The notes beneath the pieces are model-generated. The model was not told where the DNA came from and did not search any database. It worked only from the letters and a program-made list of their open reading frames with translations. The translations under genes and the position numbers were made by a program. This document shows positions 1 to 8,487 of a DNA stretch of 64,000 bases, piece after piece. Origin of the DNA: Cupriavidus lacunae (lineage in GTDB: Bacteria; Pseudomonadota; Gammaproteobacteria; Burkholderiales; Burkholderiaceae); assembly GCF_003353055.1 (NCBI RefSeq), contig NZ_QKWJ01000004.1:62001-126000 (forward strand), written 5' to 3'. Every line of letters begins with the position of its first letter. The stretch's first letter is position 1.

Positions 1-1
1 G

Positions 2-628
2 CAAGTCAGTCACCATCGGCCCTTCGCCGCGATAGGGGACGTGCAGCATGTCTGCCTGGTATTGCCTGGCGAAGTAGGTCTGGATGGTATGCGGCTGTGT
101 GCCCGGGCCCCAGGAACCCATGCGCATCTTGCCGGGCGATGCCTTGGCGTAGGCCAGCAGTTCGGCAACGGTCCTGGCCGGTACGTTGCTGTTGACGGCC
201 AGCACGGTGCGCGCGGTGGCGATGTCGGAGATCGGCCGCAGGTCGGTGCGCGGGTCGTACGGCAGCTTCCTGTATAGCGCCAGGTTGGACGTGATCGGGC
301 CGGGAATGGTCATCAGCAGCGTATAGCCGTCCGGGGCCGACTTGGCGACGTAGTCCGTGCCGATGATGCCGCCGGCGCCACCCTTGTTCTCCACCACCAC
401 GGTCTTGCCGAGCTGGCGCGATAGGCCGTCGCCGATGGCGCGCGCCAGCGTGTCGGTCAGGCCGCCCGGCGGATAGGCGACGATCAGGTGGACGGGTTTG
501 GCCGGGTAGGCGCCCTGTGCGGCAGCCGGGACGGGCGCAACGGCGAGGGCCGCTACGGCGAGCAGGGGCAGCGTGGCTTGCAGCAGCGTGCCGCGCAGCC
601 GGTGCAGAAGGGGGGCAGCGGTCATCAT
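2..628 (-). CDS. Bug-family tripartite tricarboxylate transporter receptor, partial (C-terminus off the left edge)
   Basis: This is a periplasmic solute-binding protein that would capture an organic acid for a TTT-type importer or a signalling partner. About 209 residues are visible. They begin with a signal peptide (a hydrophobic alanine/leucine/valine run ending near AAAQG), followed by the family hallmark YPAKPVHLIVAYPPGGLTD, a Gly-rich binding loop and a VVVENKGGAGG motif. The reading frame is open to the window edge, so it is cut by the window and not by mutation. The start is one of two tandem ATG codons (628 or 625). It is the last visible gene of the minus-strand operon starting at 6486 and is a paralogue of the next receptor, about 60 bases upstream. 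The ligand cannot be read from the sequence. Confidence 0.9.
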   Translation of the reverse strand, partial: MMTAAPLLHRLRGTLLQATLPLLAVAALAVAPVPAAAQGAYPAKPVHLIVAYPPGGLTDTLARAIGDGLSRQLGKTVVVENKGGAGGIIGTDYVAKSAPDGYTLLMTIPGPITSNLALYRKLPYDPRTDLRPISDIATARTVLAVNSNVPARTVAELLAYAKASPGKMRMGSWGPGTQPHTIQTYFARQYQADMLHVPYRGEGPMVTDL

Positions 629-688
629 GATGGCGTTGTCTCCTTGGGATGGAATGTCACGTGTTGCCGTACGTCGAAGGGGGATGTC

Positions 689-1669
689 TCACTCCAGCCT
701 GATGCCGCGCGCCTTGATCAGCTTGCCCCATTTGCCGATCTCCTGGTCGATGAAGGCGGAAAAGGCGCTGCCCGGCTCGGGGTGCGGCTCAAGGCCCAGC
801 CCCAGCAGCTTCTGCCGGATGTCGGCGTCGGCCAGCACGGCGGAGGCCTCGCGGTTCAACCGCTCGGCGACCGCGGGCGGCGTGCCGGCCGGCGCGACCA
901 GGCCGAACCAGCCGTAGCCGACCATGCCCGGGTAACCCTGTTCGGCAAAGGTGGGCGCATCCGGATAGACCGGCGAACGCTGTTCCGAGGCCACTGCCAG
1001 CACGCGCAGCTTGCCGGCCTTGATAAAGGGCAGCGCCGAGGTGATGGCGGTCAGGGTGGCGTCCGCGCGGCCGGCCAGCAGCTCGGTATAGGCGGTGGCG
1101 TCGCCGCGGTAGTGCACGTTCAGCAGCTTGAACTTGCCGACCTGCCCGAACAGTTCGGCGCTCAGGTGCGGGCCGGACCCCGCGCCCGGCGATGCCAGCG
1201 TCACGCCCTCCGGCTTGTCCCGGGCCATGCGCACGAAGTCGGCCACGGTGCGCGCCGGCGAACTGGCATTGACGATCAGGAAGACCGGGCCCAGCACGCG
1301 CGGCCCGACCGGCACGAAGTCCTTGTGGACGTCGTAGCGCTGCGCGATGCCTGCCGCGGTATTGATGGCGAACGGCGCGGCCGCCCACAGCAGGGTGTAG
1401 CCGTCCGGCGCGGCATGGGCCACCTGTTCGGTGGCCAGGCGCGTGCCGGCGCCGGGTTTGTTTTCGACCACCACCTGCTGCCCGAGCTTGTGGCCCAGCG
1501 CCTCGGCAAGGATGCGTGCAGAGATGTCGTTGGAGCCGCCCGCGCCGTAGGGCGACACCAGCTTGACCGGCCGCGACGGGTACGTTTGCGCCTGCGCATG
1601 GCTGGCCAGGCACAGCATCGCCAGGCCGGCCGTCAGCAAGGCCCGGGCGAAAACCGAGGTCCGATTCAT
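689..1669 (-). CDS. Bug-family tripartite tricarboxylate transporter receptor
   Basis: A 326-residue periplasmic binding protein, full length for the family. A signal peptide (MNRTSVFARALLTAGLAML then ASHAQAQ) is followed by YPSRPVKLVSPYGAGGSND and a VVVENKPGAG loop. The ATG at 1669 sits inside the stop of the upstream DUF1254/1214 gene (four-base ATGA overlap), so the two are translationally coupled. The open frame extends much further upstream, but that part is a shadow of the DUF1254/1214 gene. Pairing of a Bug receptor with intracellular enzymes usually indicates an uptake-and-catabolism unit; the substrate is unknown. Confidence 0.93.
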   Translation of the reverse strand: MNRTSVFARALLTAGLAMLCLASHAQAQTYPSRPVKLVSPYGAGGSNDISARILAEALGHKLGQQVVVENKPGAGTRLATEQVAHAAPDGYTLLWAAAPFAINTAAGIAQRYDVHKDFVPVGPRVLGPVFLIVNASSPARTVADFVRMARDKPEGVTLASPGAGSGPHLSAELFGQVGKFKLLNVHYRGDATAYTELLAGRADATLTAITSALPFIKAGKLRVLAVASEQRSPVYPDAPTFAEQGYPGMVGYGWFGLVAPAGTPPAVAERLNREASAVLADADIRQKLLGLGLEPHPEPGSAFSAFIDQEIGKWGKLIKARGIRLE

Positions 1670-2982
1670 GATGGTTCCTTCAGGCGGCGGATGGGCGGGT
1701 AGTGGAAGGTGCGGTCCAGGTGCGTGGCGCCGGGCACGTAGAGACGTAACGCTACATAGAACGGCTCCGCGGGTGCCGGCAGCCAGTTGCCGGCCAGGAC
1801 GTTGTCCGAAGGGGGCTGCGCGCCCAGCACGATGCGCAGGCTGCCATCGGGCGCCGTGCGCAGGGCCGACGAGCGGTCGCCCAGCGAATAGCGCTGCAAC
1901 GGGTTCTCGACCAGCATGCAGTCCGACTTGCGGTACATGGTCAGCGACCAGAACGCGCCCACCTGGGGGAGTCCTTGGTGGGGAAATACCAGTTCGTACT
2001 GGTGCGTGCCGTCCAGCGGCAAGCCGTCGCCATCGCAATCGGCCATCAGGTACATGGCTTCCTCGACGCCCAGCGCACCGATGTAGTTGCGCGCCACTTC
2101 GGCGCGCAGTGCGTAGTGGGTGCCGAACGACGTGCGGATCTCCACCGGCAGGAACCAGCCTCCGCCCAGCGCTGAGGCCCTGGGTGCGGCCAGTTCCGCA
2201 TCGACCTGCGCCAGCGCGCTGGCCAGGGCCGTGCGCTGCGCTTCTGTCAGCGGCACATTGCTGCCGATGCCGGCCTGCGCAAAGGTGCGAACCAGTGCCG
2301 CTTCGGCGGCGGGCGGCGGGTTGTCGCGCAGCATGCGGGTGACGATGGCGGCGTAGCGGTCGGGATCGGCCGGCCGCTCGCCGGCTTGCATGCCGGCATC
2401 GAATAGGGTCGCTGCGCGGGTGCCGTCTGGCCGGCGCAGGCGGATGCCGTCCTGCAGCGCATGCGCGCCCGGCAGGTCGGCTTCGCCATCGGCCAGGATG
2501 CGGCCGATGATCCAGAGTGCGTCGGTGGGGCAGGGCAGCGGCGTTGCGCCGGCCGGCACCTCGCCCCGCCAGGCTGGCCCATGCAGCAGCCACGTGCCGC
2601 CTTGCGTGCCGGTGGTGCGGGTGCCGATATAGCCGAACGGATTGGTATAGGCGTCGAGCAGGCCGAGCACGTAATAGCGGCCGTGGCAGTCGGGCACGTC
2701 CAGCAGCAGCGGGCCGTTGGACAGGTCGAGCCACGCATTGGTGTAGAGCGTGTCGTTGTTCGGGGTCACGACCTGCCGGTGTTGCGGGCCGAGCAGTGTG
2801 CGCACGTGGGTCACGGTGTTGATCCAGCGCAGCGTGGAGTCGGGTCCGTCGCCGGCAAAGGCCCCGGCGCTGTCGCGCCGCGGGCAGGTGGCGGCGCGCA
2901 TGCGCGCCATCTCGTACAGCGGCAGCGTGTAGCGCACCGCGTCGCATGCGAGCGTGTCGAGGGAGGTGTCGGGGTGTTCCAT
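1666..2982 (-). CDS. DUF1254/DUF1214 domain protein, paralogue A
   Basis: A 438-residue protein of the DUF1254-DUF1214 family. The N-terminal half carries the DUF1254 pattern (NTVTHVRTLLGPQHRQVVTPNNDTLY, then WLDLSNGPLLLDVPD and YYVLGLLDAYTNPFGYIGTR). The C-terminal half carries DUF1214 (TYRKSDCM-like region and LPAPAEPFYVALRLYVP near the end). No signal peptide is evident, whereas many family members are exported, so a cytoplasmic location is suggested. It shares an operon with a related gene 12 bases upstream and with an acyl-CoA synthetase. The biochemical activity of the family is not established, so no function is assigned. Confidence 0.88.
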   Translation of the reverse strand: MEHPDTSLDTLACDAVRYTLPLYEMARMRAATCPRRDSAGAFAGDGPDSTLRWINTVTHVRTLLGPQHRQVVTPNNDTLYTNAWLDLSNGPLLLDVPDCHGRYYVLGLLDAYTNPFGYIGTRTTGTQGGTWLLHGPAWRGEVPAGATPLPCPTDALWIIGRILADGEADLPGAHALQDGIRLRRPDGTRAATLFDAGMQAGERPADPDRYAAIVTRMLRDNPPPAAEAALVRTFAQAGIGSNVPLTEAQRTALASALAQVDAELAAPRASALGGGWFLPVEIRTSFGTHYALRAEVARNYIGALGVEEAMYLMADCDGDGLPLDGTHQYELVFPHQGLPQVGAFWSLTMYRKSDCMLVENPLQRYSLGDRSSALRTAPDGSLRIVLGAQPPSDNVLAGNWLPAPAEPFYVALRLYVPGATHLDRTFHYPPIRRLKEPS

Positions 2983-2994
2983 GGCATGGCTCCT

Positions 2995-4308
2995 TCAGGC
3001 GACGCGTCGCAGCGGCGGGATGACGTAGTCGCCGGCGATGAAGCCGTCGGTGGGATGGTAAAGGCGCAGGATCAGGTAGAAGGGGGCGTCCGGTGCCGGC
3101 AGCCAGTTTTGCTGCGCCTGTGCCGGGCGCTGGTGCGAGATGGTCAGCGTGAGGCCGCCATCGGCATCGTATTGCAGCCCGGGGCTGCGGTCGCCCAGCG
3201 CGTAGCGGCCGATGGCGTTGTCGGTGAAGAAGCGGTCGGCCCCGTAGAGCGATACCGACCAGAACGCCTGCGCCGGCGGCAGGTGTCCAGCCGGGAAATG
3301 CAGGGCGTAGGCTTCGCGGCCGTGCAGCAGTTCGCCGTCGGCGTCATAGTCGGCGGCAGCATAGACGGCCTCGTCCGCGCGCAGCGCGCCCAGGCCCTTC
3401 ATGGCTGTGACGGCACGCTGCATCCAGTCATCGCCATAGCGGCCCAGCACCAGGCTATAGGTCCAGCTCTTGCGCGCATGGCTGCGGGTATTGGCCTCGA
3501 TCAGCGCCATGCCTTCGCGCCAGGCGCGGACCAGGCCTTGCTGCACTGCGGGCCGCAGCGCGCCCACGTCGACGGGCTCGCCGGCGCGGATGCCGCATTT
3601 GCGCAGCAGCGACAGCAGGCCAGCCGCGGAAGGCTCCGCCGGATACTCGCGCAGCGCGTTGAAGATATTGGCGAAGAAGTCCAGCGCCGGCTCGCCGCCG
3701 TCCTGCCAGTCGCGCACGCACGCGGGCTGATGGCGTGTGCCGCCAGACAGGCGGAAGCCGTTCTCGAAGGCGCTGGATGCCGGCAGGTCGTCAGTGCCGG
3801 TCACCAGCACGCGGCCCAGCATCCACACCAGCGACGTCGGGCAACGCACCACGTGCGGCCCTTCTGCGTGCTGGCCGGGGCCGGCCAGCACGATGTCAGC
3901 GCCTGTGGCCGGCACGTTGCGCGGGCCCAGGTTCTCGAAGTTGTTGGTCCAGGCGTCCAGCAACTCCACCACGTAGTAGCGGTTCGCGTCCGGCAGCGCC
4001 GGCACGTGCAGCGTGACCGGGCCGTCGGCCAGGTTGATCCAGGCGCAGAAGTAGAGCAGGTCATTGGCCGGCGTGACGATGTCGCGGTCCAGGTGCGTCC
4101 ACGGCTGCGTGCTGGCCGACAGCGTGTTGACGGGCGCGCGCCCGTAGCCGGTGGCTTGCGCGACGGACGTTTGCAGCCGGCAGGTGCGCAGGCTTTCAAA
4201 CAGCGGATAGGTGGCCAGCACCAGCGGCAGCGCTGCCGCGAGCGTCAGGGCTTCTTGGGGCGTGTCGATGGGCGCGCCGGCAAGGAAGGGCGCAGTGGGT
4301 TGGTTCAT
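2995..4308 (-). CDS. DUF1254/DUF1214 domain protein, paralogue B
   Basis: A 437-residue protein colinear with its downstream neighbour (paralogue A). Shared blocks are the DUF1254 segment (DIVTPANDLLYFCAWINLADGP, YYVVELLDAWTNNFENLGPRN) and the DUF1214 end (NWLPAPDAPFYLILRLYHP, then IPPLRR). Sequence identity looks moderate, so the duplication is old and the copies have probably diverged in substrate or form a hetero-oligomer. There is no obvious signal peptide. The ATG at 4308 is preceded by a GGAGACAACG ribosome site. Function unknown; its position between the CoA ligase and two solute receptors points to a catabolic role. Confidence 0.88.
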   Translation of the reverse strand: MNQPTAPFLAGAPIDTPQEALTLAAALPLVLATYPLFESLRTCRLQTSVAQATGYGRAPVNTLSASTQPWTHLDRDIVTPANDLLYFCAWINLADGPVTLHVPALPDANRYYVVELLDAWTNNFENLGPRNVPATGADIVLAGPGQHAEGPHVVRCPTSLVWMLGRVLVTGTDDLPASSAFENGFRLSGGTRHQPACVRDWQDGGEPALDFFANIFNALREYPAEPSAAGLLSLLRKCGIRAGEPVDVGALRPAVQQGLVRAWREGMALIEANTRSHARKSWTYSLVLGRYGDDWMQRAVTAMKGLGALRADEAVYAAADYDADGELLHGREAYALHFPAGHLPPAQAFWSVSLYGADRFFTDNAIGRYALGDRSPGLQYDADGGLTLTISHQRPAQAQQNWLPAPDAPFYLILRLYHPTDGFIAGDYVIPPLRRVA

Positions 4309-4335
4309 CGCGTTGTCTCCGTCGGTTTTGTGTGC

Positions 4336-6486
4336 TTAGTGGCTGGGCTTGTCCGTCGCGTGCAAGGTCACCACGGCATCGGCCGCGATCACGCCCTGGG
4401 CGGTGACGATCAATGGATTGATCTCGAGCGTGTCCAGCCGCGGGCCGAGCGTGGCCGCGGCCTGCGATACGCGCACCAGCACCTCGGCCACGGCGTCGGC
4501 ATCGATCGCCGGATGGCCGCGATGGCCCGACAGCAGCGCCTGCGCACGGCTTGCGCGCAGCATGGTGCGCGCGCGGGCATGGGTCAGCGGGGCCAGGCCA
4601 AACGCGGTCTGGCGGAAGATCTCCACTGCCGTGCCGCCGATGCCGGCCAGCGCCACCAGTCCGAACACCGGATCGCGCCGCACGCCCACCATCAGCTCGC
4701 CCCAGCCGCGCACCATGCGCGCGACCAGCGCGCCGTCAAAGCGTGCGGGCGTGCCATGGTCTGCCGCGGCGGCCTGCACTTGCGCAAACGCCGCACGTGC
4801 CGCTTGCGCGCTTATCACGTTCAGCACCACGCCGCCCACATCGCTCTTGTGCAGGATGTCGGGCGAGCACAGCTTGATGGCGACCGGATAGCCGATCGAT
4901 TCGGCGATGCGCACGGCCTCGTCGGCATCGCGCGCCAGGCCGTGCGGCGCGCTGGGGATGCCGCAGGCGGCAAGCCATTGCATGGCTTCAAACTCGGACA
5001 GGGACGTGGCTTCGGGCGGAACGTCAGGGACGGGCAGGGCGGCCGTGGCTGGGGCGGGTTCCGGTTGCGCGCTCGCTGCCTGCGCCGCGGCCCGGGCCAG
5101 CACTGCCACGGCCTGCACCGCCTGCGCAGGCTCGCGGAACACCAGTGCGCCACGCGCTTCCAGCCAACGGCGCTTGTCGTCATCAACCAGCCCGCTGAAC
5201 AGCAGCGGCGCCGCGGTGCCGCTGCGATGGAGCGTGTCAACGGTTTCCTGCAGCCCAGGCCAGATGCGCGGCGCACCGACGCCGCCCGCAAGGAAGGCAA
5301 CGACGCTGCCGTAGTCGGGGCATTGCGCCGTGGCGGCAATGGCATCCAGCAACACCGCCGGCTGCGCCACCACCTGGCCGGTGACGTCGATGGGATTGGC
5401 GGTGCTGGCGAACGGAATTGCACTGCACAGCGCAGCGGCAGCGTCTTCCGGCATTGGCGGCATTGGCAGGTCCAGCGACTCGGCCTGGTCGGCCATCATG
5501 ATGCCAACGCCGCCTGAGACGGTGACCAGCGCCACCGGCGTGACGGCATTGGCCGGCTCCTTTGCCGAGGGCTGCCAGCGCGTCGGGCGGCGTCCGCGCG
5601 ACAGCACGTAGCCGAGCCTGAAGAAATCATCCAGTGTGTTGGCGCGGAATACGCCGTACTCGTCGAAGACCGCCTGGTAGACCGCGTCCTCGCCGGCTAG
5701 GCTGGCGGTATGCGACTGGGCCGAGCGGGCCCCGGCTTCGGTGGTGCCGACCTTGGTCACCACCACCGGCTTGCCGGCCGCGCGTGCCGCCGCCAGCGCG
5801 CGGCGCAGGCGGTCGCCGTCGCGGCAGCCTTCCAGATAGGCCAGGATCACGCGGGTGGCATCGTCGCGGGCCAGCCATTCGATCACGTCGGCCACGTGCA
5901 GGCCGGCTTCGTTGCCGGTGGTGACCCAGTGGCTCAGCCCCAGCGACGCCTCGCGCGCCAGCGCGAAGGCATAGGCGCCAAAGGCCCCGCTCTGGCTGAC
6001 CAGGCCGACATCGCCCACCGGCGGCAGCCCCGTCAGCGGGATCGGCGAGAAGGTGGCGAACACGCGCTCGCGCGGGTTCATCGCGCCCAGGCAGTTCGGC
6101 CCCAGCAGCGTGATGCCATGCGCCTGCGCCAGCGCCGCCAGCTCGGCCTGCATGGCGATGCCGTCGCCGCCGGTTTCGGCAAAGCCCGAGGTAAAGACCA
6201 CCGCGGCGCGCGTGCCATTGCACGCCAACTGTCGCATGGCGTCGAGGCTGGCGCTGACCGGCAGGGCCACGATGGCCAGGTCGACCGGCGCGTCCAGTGC
6301 GTCCAGCGAAGGCACCGCGGGAAGACCCTGGACTTCCCTGGCCGTGGCATGGACGGGGATGATGTGCCCGGCGTAGCCCAGCTCGCTCAGCAGCCGCACC
6401 GGCATGCCGCCCACCTTGTCGGGCTGGGTGGAGGCGCCGATCACGGCGATAGTGCGCGGCTGCAACAGGGCGCTGAGGTCTGGCAT
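4336..6486 (-). CDS. NDP-forming acyl-CoA synthetase (acetate-CoA ligase, ADP-forming type)
   Basis: A 716-residue fused alpha-beta enzyme that would make an acyl-CoA from a free acid, CoA and ATP, releasing ADP and phosphate. The CoA-binding Rossmann domain is N-terminal (TIAVIGASTQPDKVGG). A succinyl-CoA-ligase-like flavodoxin domain follows, with the candidate phospho-histidine in QSHTASLAGEDAVYQA near residue 270. The ATP-grasp domain is C-terminal (YPVAIKLCSPDILHKSDVGGVV). I chose the ATG at 6486, with GGAGAC upstream and the canonical MPDLSALLQPRTIAVIG start; the frame runs 28 codons further upstream into the promoter region. First gene of the operon, divergent from the GntR gene. The acid is unknown. 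Confidence 0.93.
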   Translation of the reverse strand: MPDLSALLQPRTIAVIGASTQPDKVGGMPVRLLSELGYAGHIIPVHATAREVQGLPAVPSLDALDAPVDLAIVALPVSASLDAMRQLACNGTRAAVVFTSGFAETGGDGIAMQAELAALAQAHGITLLGPNCLGAMNPRERVFATFSPIPLTGLPPVGDVGLVSQSGAFGAYAFALAREASLGLSHWVTTGNEAGLHVADVIEWLARDDATRVILAYLEGCRDGDRLRRALAAARAAGKPVVVTKVGTTEAGARSAQSHTASLAGEDAVYQAVFDEYGVFRANTLDDFFRLGYVLSRGRRPTRWQPSAKEPANAVTPVALVTVSGGVGIMMADQAESLDLPMPPMPEDAAAALCSAIPFASTANPIDVTGQVVAQPAVLLDAIAATAQCPDYGSVVAFLAGGVGAPRIWPGLQETVDTLHRSGTAAPLLFSGLVDDDKRRWLEARGALVFREPAQAVQAVAVLARAAAQAASAQPEPAPATAALPVPDVPPEATSLSEFEAMQWLAACGIPSAPHGLARDADEAVRIAESIGYPVAIKLCSPDILHKSDVGGVVLNVISAQAARAAFAQVQAAAADHGTPARFDGALVARMVRGWGELMVGVRRDPVFGLVALAGIGGTAVEIFRQTAFGLAPLTHARARTMLRASRAQALLSGHRGHPAIDADAVAEVLVRVSQAAATLGPRLDTLEINPLIVTAQGVIAADAVVTLHATDKPSH

Positions 6487-6572
6487 CGGTTGTCTCCGTA
6501 TGCGTACGCCGTCACGTATCGTCACACCCGCGCTGGCGCCGCGATTCTTGTCATGGCTGTGTCGGAACATGT

Positions 6573-6582
6573 TGTCATGACA
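6573..6582. promoter_or_regulatory. Palindrome in the divergent acs/gntR promoter region
   Basis: TGTCATGACA is a perfect 10-base palindrome between the divergent CoA-synthetase operon and the GntR gene. It is followed by two related TTATGAT elements (near 6585 and 6604). Its size and position suit a GntR-family operator that represses both directions. This is inferred from position; the true site could include the neighbouring repeats. Confidence 0.4.
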
Positions 6583-6624
6583 TGTTATGATGAGTCAACG
6601 TTGTTATGATAAGTAGATGCCCGC

Positions 6625-7374
6625 ATGGGCCACCCCATGAACACCGCCAATCTCGTGACAACAAGTTCCCTGCCTCGCTTCAAGCAGATCGAAGCCGCGC
6701 TGCGCCAGCGCATCGTCAACAACGAATGGACGCCGGGCATCAAGCTGCCGTCGGAGGCCGAGCTGATGGCCGAGTTCGGCGTCAGCCGCATCACCGTGCG
6801 CCAGTCGCTGGCGTCGCTGCTTGCGGAGGGGCTGATCGAAACGGTCCACGGCAAGGGCAGCTTTGTCAGCCGTCCGGCGGCGCAGGCGGACCTGGGGCCC
6901 TTGACCGGCTTCTTCGACCACATGCGCGCGCGCGGGTACGAAGCGCACGGCAAGCTGCTGTCGACCCGGCTGATTGCGGCGCCGGCCATCGCCACCGATG
7001 CGCTGCGCCTGCCGCCGGGAACCAGGCTGCTGTGCGTGACCACGCTCAAGTCCGTGGCCGGCACGCCGGTGGCGGTCGGCATGACGATGGCGCCCGAACC
7101 CCTGATGCGCGCCATCCTGGAGCACGACCTGGAAAACCACGATGCGATGATGATCGTGGAGGCCCGCCTGGGCTATCGCCTCAAGTACCTGCATACGGAA
7201 AGCGCGGCGATCCCCGCCACGGTGGAAGCCGCGCGCCGGCTGAAGGTGGAGCCGGGCGAGCCGCTGCTGCGCGTTCGCTTTACGCCGCACGATATCGACG
7301 ACAAGCCGCTGGCGTTTTCGGAATTCGTGTTCCGTGGCGACAAGTTCACCTACAAGGCCTGCGTGCGGCGCTAG
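6625..7374 (+). CDS. GntR family transcriptional regulator with UTRA effector domain
   Basis: A 249-residue HutC-type regulator. The winged helix lies at about residues 20-85 (PRFKQIEAALRQRIVNNEWTP, LPSEAELMAEFGVSRITVRQ, then VHGKGSFVSRP). A UTRA ligand-binding domain follows, ending in FSEFVFRGDKFTYK. It is divergent from the acyl-CoA synthetase operon at 6486 and is therefore its most likely local regulator, with the ligand presumably a pathway intermediate. A second in-frame ATG at 6637 could be the real start; neither has a good ribosome site. Confidence 0.92.
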   Translation: MGHPMNTANLVTTSSLPRFKQIEAALRQRIVNNEWTPGIKLPSEAELMAEFGVSRITVRQSLASLLAEGLIETVHGKGSFVSRPAAQADLGPLTGFFDHMRARGYEAHGKLLSTRLIAAPAIATDALRLPPGTRLLCVTTLKSVAGTPVAVGMTMAPEPLMRAILEHDLENHDAMMIVEARLGYRLKYLHTESAAIPATVEAARRLKVEPGEPLLRVRFTPHDIDDKPLAFSEFVFRGDKFTYKACVRR

Positions 7375-7487
7375 CGCCGCCGGCAGTGGCGGCAAGGGAA
7401 CTTTTGTGCGCGCGCCGTGGCCTGAACTGCATCGGGGCCGGCGCCAGGGTGGCGCTGTCCCGCGCCGCCCCGTCGCAGGAGTCCACG

Positions 7488-7844
7488 ATGCTTTCGCCGC
7501 TTTCCCCACGTTCCTTGTCCACCGCGCTGGTGCTGGTATTGTCAGCCGCAGGCGCGCCGGTGGCGCTCGCAGCCGCAAAAGCCGAGGCGACCAAGCCGCA
7601 TGGCAAGGTGGCGGCTCCTGAGGCCGCCTGCAAGAAGGCCGTCAAGGCGGCGTTGCCCAATCCAGGCAGCTTCAAGTGGGTCAGCGCGACGACCCGCGAT
7701 GTCGACAAGGGCGCCTACAGCGTGGTGGCCGATGTTGAATACCTGGCGCAGGACGGCGCGGTGCGCGTCGCCATGGTCCAGTGTGACGTGCAGCGTGGAC
7801 CGGGCAACCAGTTCCTCGTGCCCAAGCTGCGGCTACCGCAATAA
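7488..7844 (+). CDS. Small secreted protein of unknown function
   Basis: A 118-residue protein with a signal peptide (MLSPLSPRSLSTALVLVLSA, cleavage after a VALAAA region) and a lysine-rich mature start. The C-terminal domain (AACKKAVKAALPNPGSFKW then VQCDVQRGPGNQF) resembles small periplasmic proteins that carry a 'lost carbon/PSF' like NPGSFKW block, and it contains two cysteines that could pair. AGGAG precedes the ATG by seven bases. It stands alone between the GntR and DUF1579-like genes. No function can be given. Confidence 0.72.
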   Translation: MLSPLSPRSLSTALVLVLSAAGAPVALAAAKAEATKPHGKVAAPEAACKKAVKAALPNPGSFKWVSATTRDVDKGAYSVVADVEYLAQDGAVRVAMVQCDVQRGPGNQFLVPKLRLPQ

Positions 7845-7976
7845 CCTTCGTTCACCCGGATCTTTCGGCCATTCGGACGACCCTTGAAAATTTAATGTGG
7901 ACACTGTCCATCTCGTTTGCTAGTGTATGTGTACGGCATCCACAAATGCTGGTTTGAAACGCCTGGGAGACAGCGA

Positions 7977-8459
7977 ATGAAGACCGAAGCACAGAAGGAG
8001 CACCGCTGGCTGCAACGACTGGTGGGCAACTGGATTGCCGAAGGCGAGGCAGCGATGGGACCGGACCAGCCGGTGCAGAAGTGGGAGATCCCGGAGCGGG
8101 TGAGCAGCGTCGGCGATGTCTGGGTGCAATGCGTGACGCAGGGCGACATGCCTGGTTGCGGACCGTCCACCACGGTCATGACGCTGGGTTACGACCCGGC
8201 GCGCAAGCATTTTGTCGGGACCTTTATCGGCTCGATGATGACCCACCTTTGGATCTATGAAGGCGACCTCGACGCCGGCGGCCAGCAACTGACGCTGCGT
8301 GCCGAGGGCCCGGACTGTTCGGGCAACGGGCGCATTGCCCGGTACCGCGACGTGATCACCCTCAAGGACGACGACCACCGCGAGCTGGTGTCCTACATGC
8401 AGGGCGAGAACGGCGAGTGGACGCAGATCATGAACGCCAGCTATCGCCGCCAGCGGTAG
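7977..8459 (+). CDS. DUF1579 family protein
   Basis: A 160-residue soluble protein matching the DUF1579 pattern: an N-terminal HRWLQRLVGNWIAEGEA block, a central TTVMTLGYDPARKHFVGTFI segment and a LWIYEGDL strand, consistent with a lipocalin-like beta barrel. The ATG at 7977 is preceded by GGGAGACAGCGA; the frame extends 20 codons upstream without a ribosome site. No signal peptide. The family has no defined reaction. It is followed after 28 bases by the convergent phospholipase gene. Confidence 0.8.
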   Translation: MKTEAQKEHRWLQRLVGNWIAEGEAAMGPDQPVQKWEIPERVSSVGDVWVQCVTQGDMPGCGPSTTVMTLGYDPARKHFVGTFIGSMMTHLWIYEGDLDAGGQQLTLRAEGPDCSGNGRIARYRDVITLKDDDHRELVSYMQGENGEWTQIMNASYRRQR

Positions 8460-8473
8460 CGCTCCGGGAGCGC
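8459..8473. terminator. Short GC-rich hairpin between convergent genes
   Basis: GCGCT-CCGGG-AGCGC forms a compact stem directly after the DUF1579-like stop codon and before the convergent phospholipase stop. There is no T-run, so termination strength is doubtful. Confidence 0.35.
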
Positions 8474-8487
8474 GCGGCGCGCCGTGC

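Noticed and set aside
2461-5517. Plus-strand 1018-residue open frame
   Set aside because: Antisense to two DUF1254/1214 genes and the CoA synthetase; its composition (His, Arg, Gln-rich) is typical of GC-rich shadow frames and it has no motifs.
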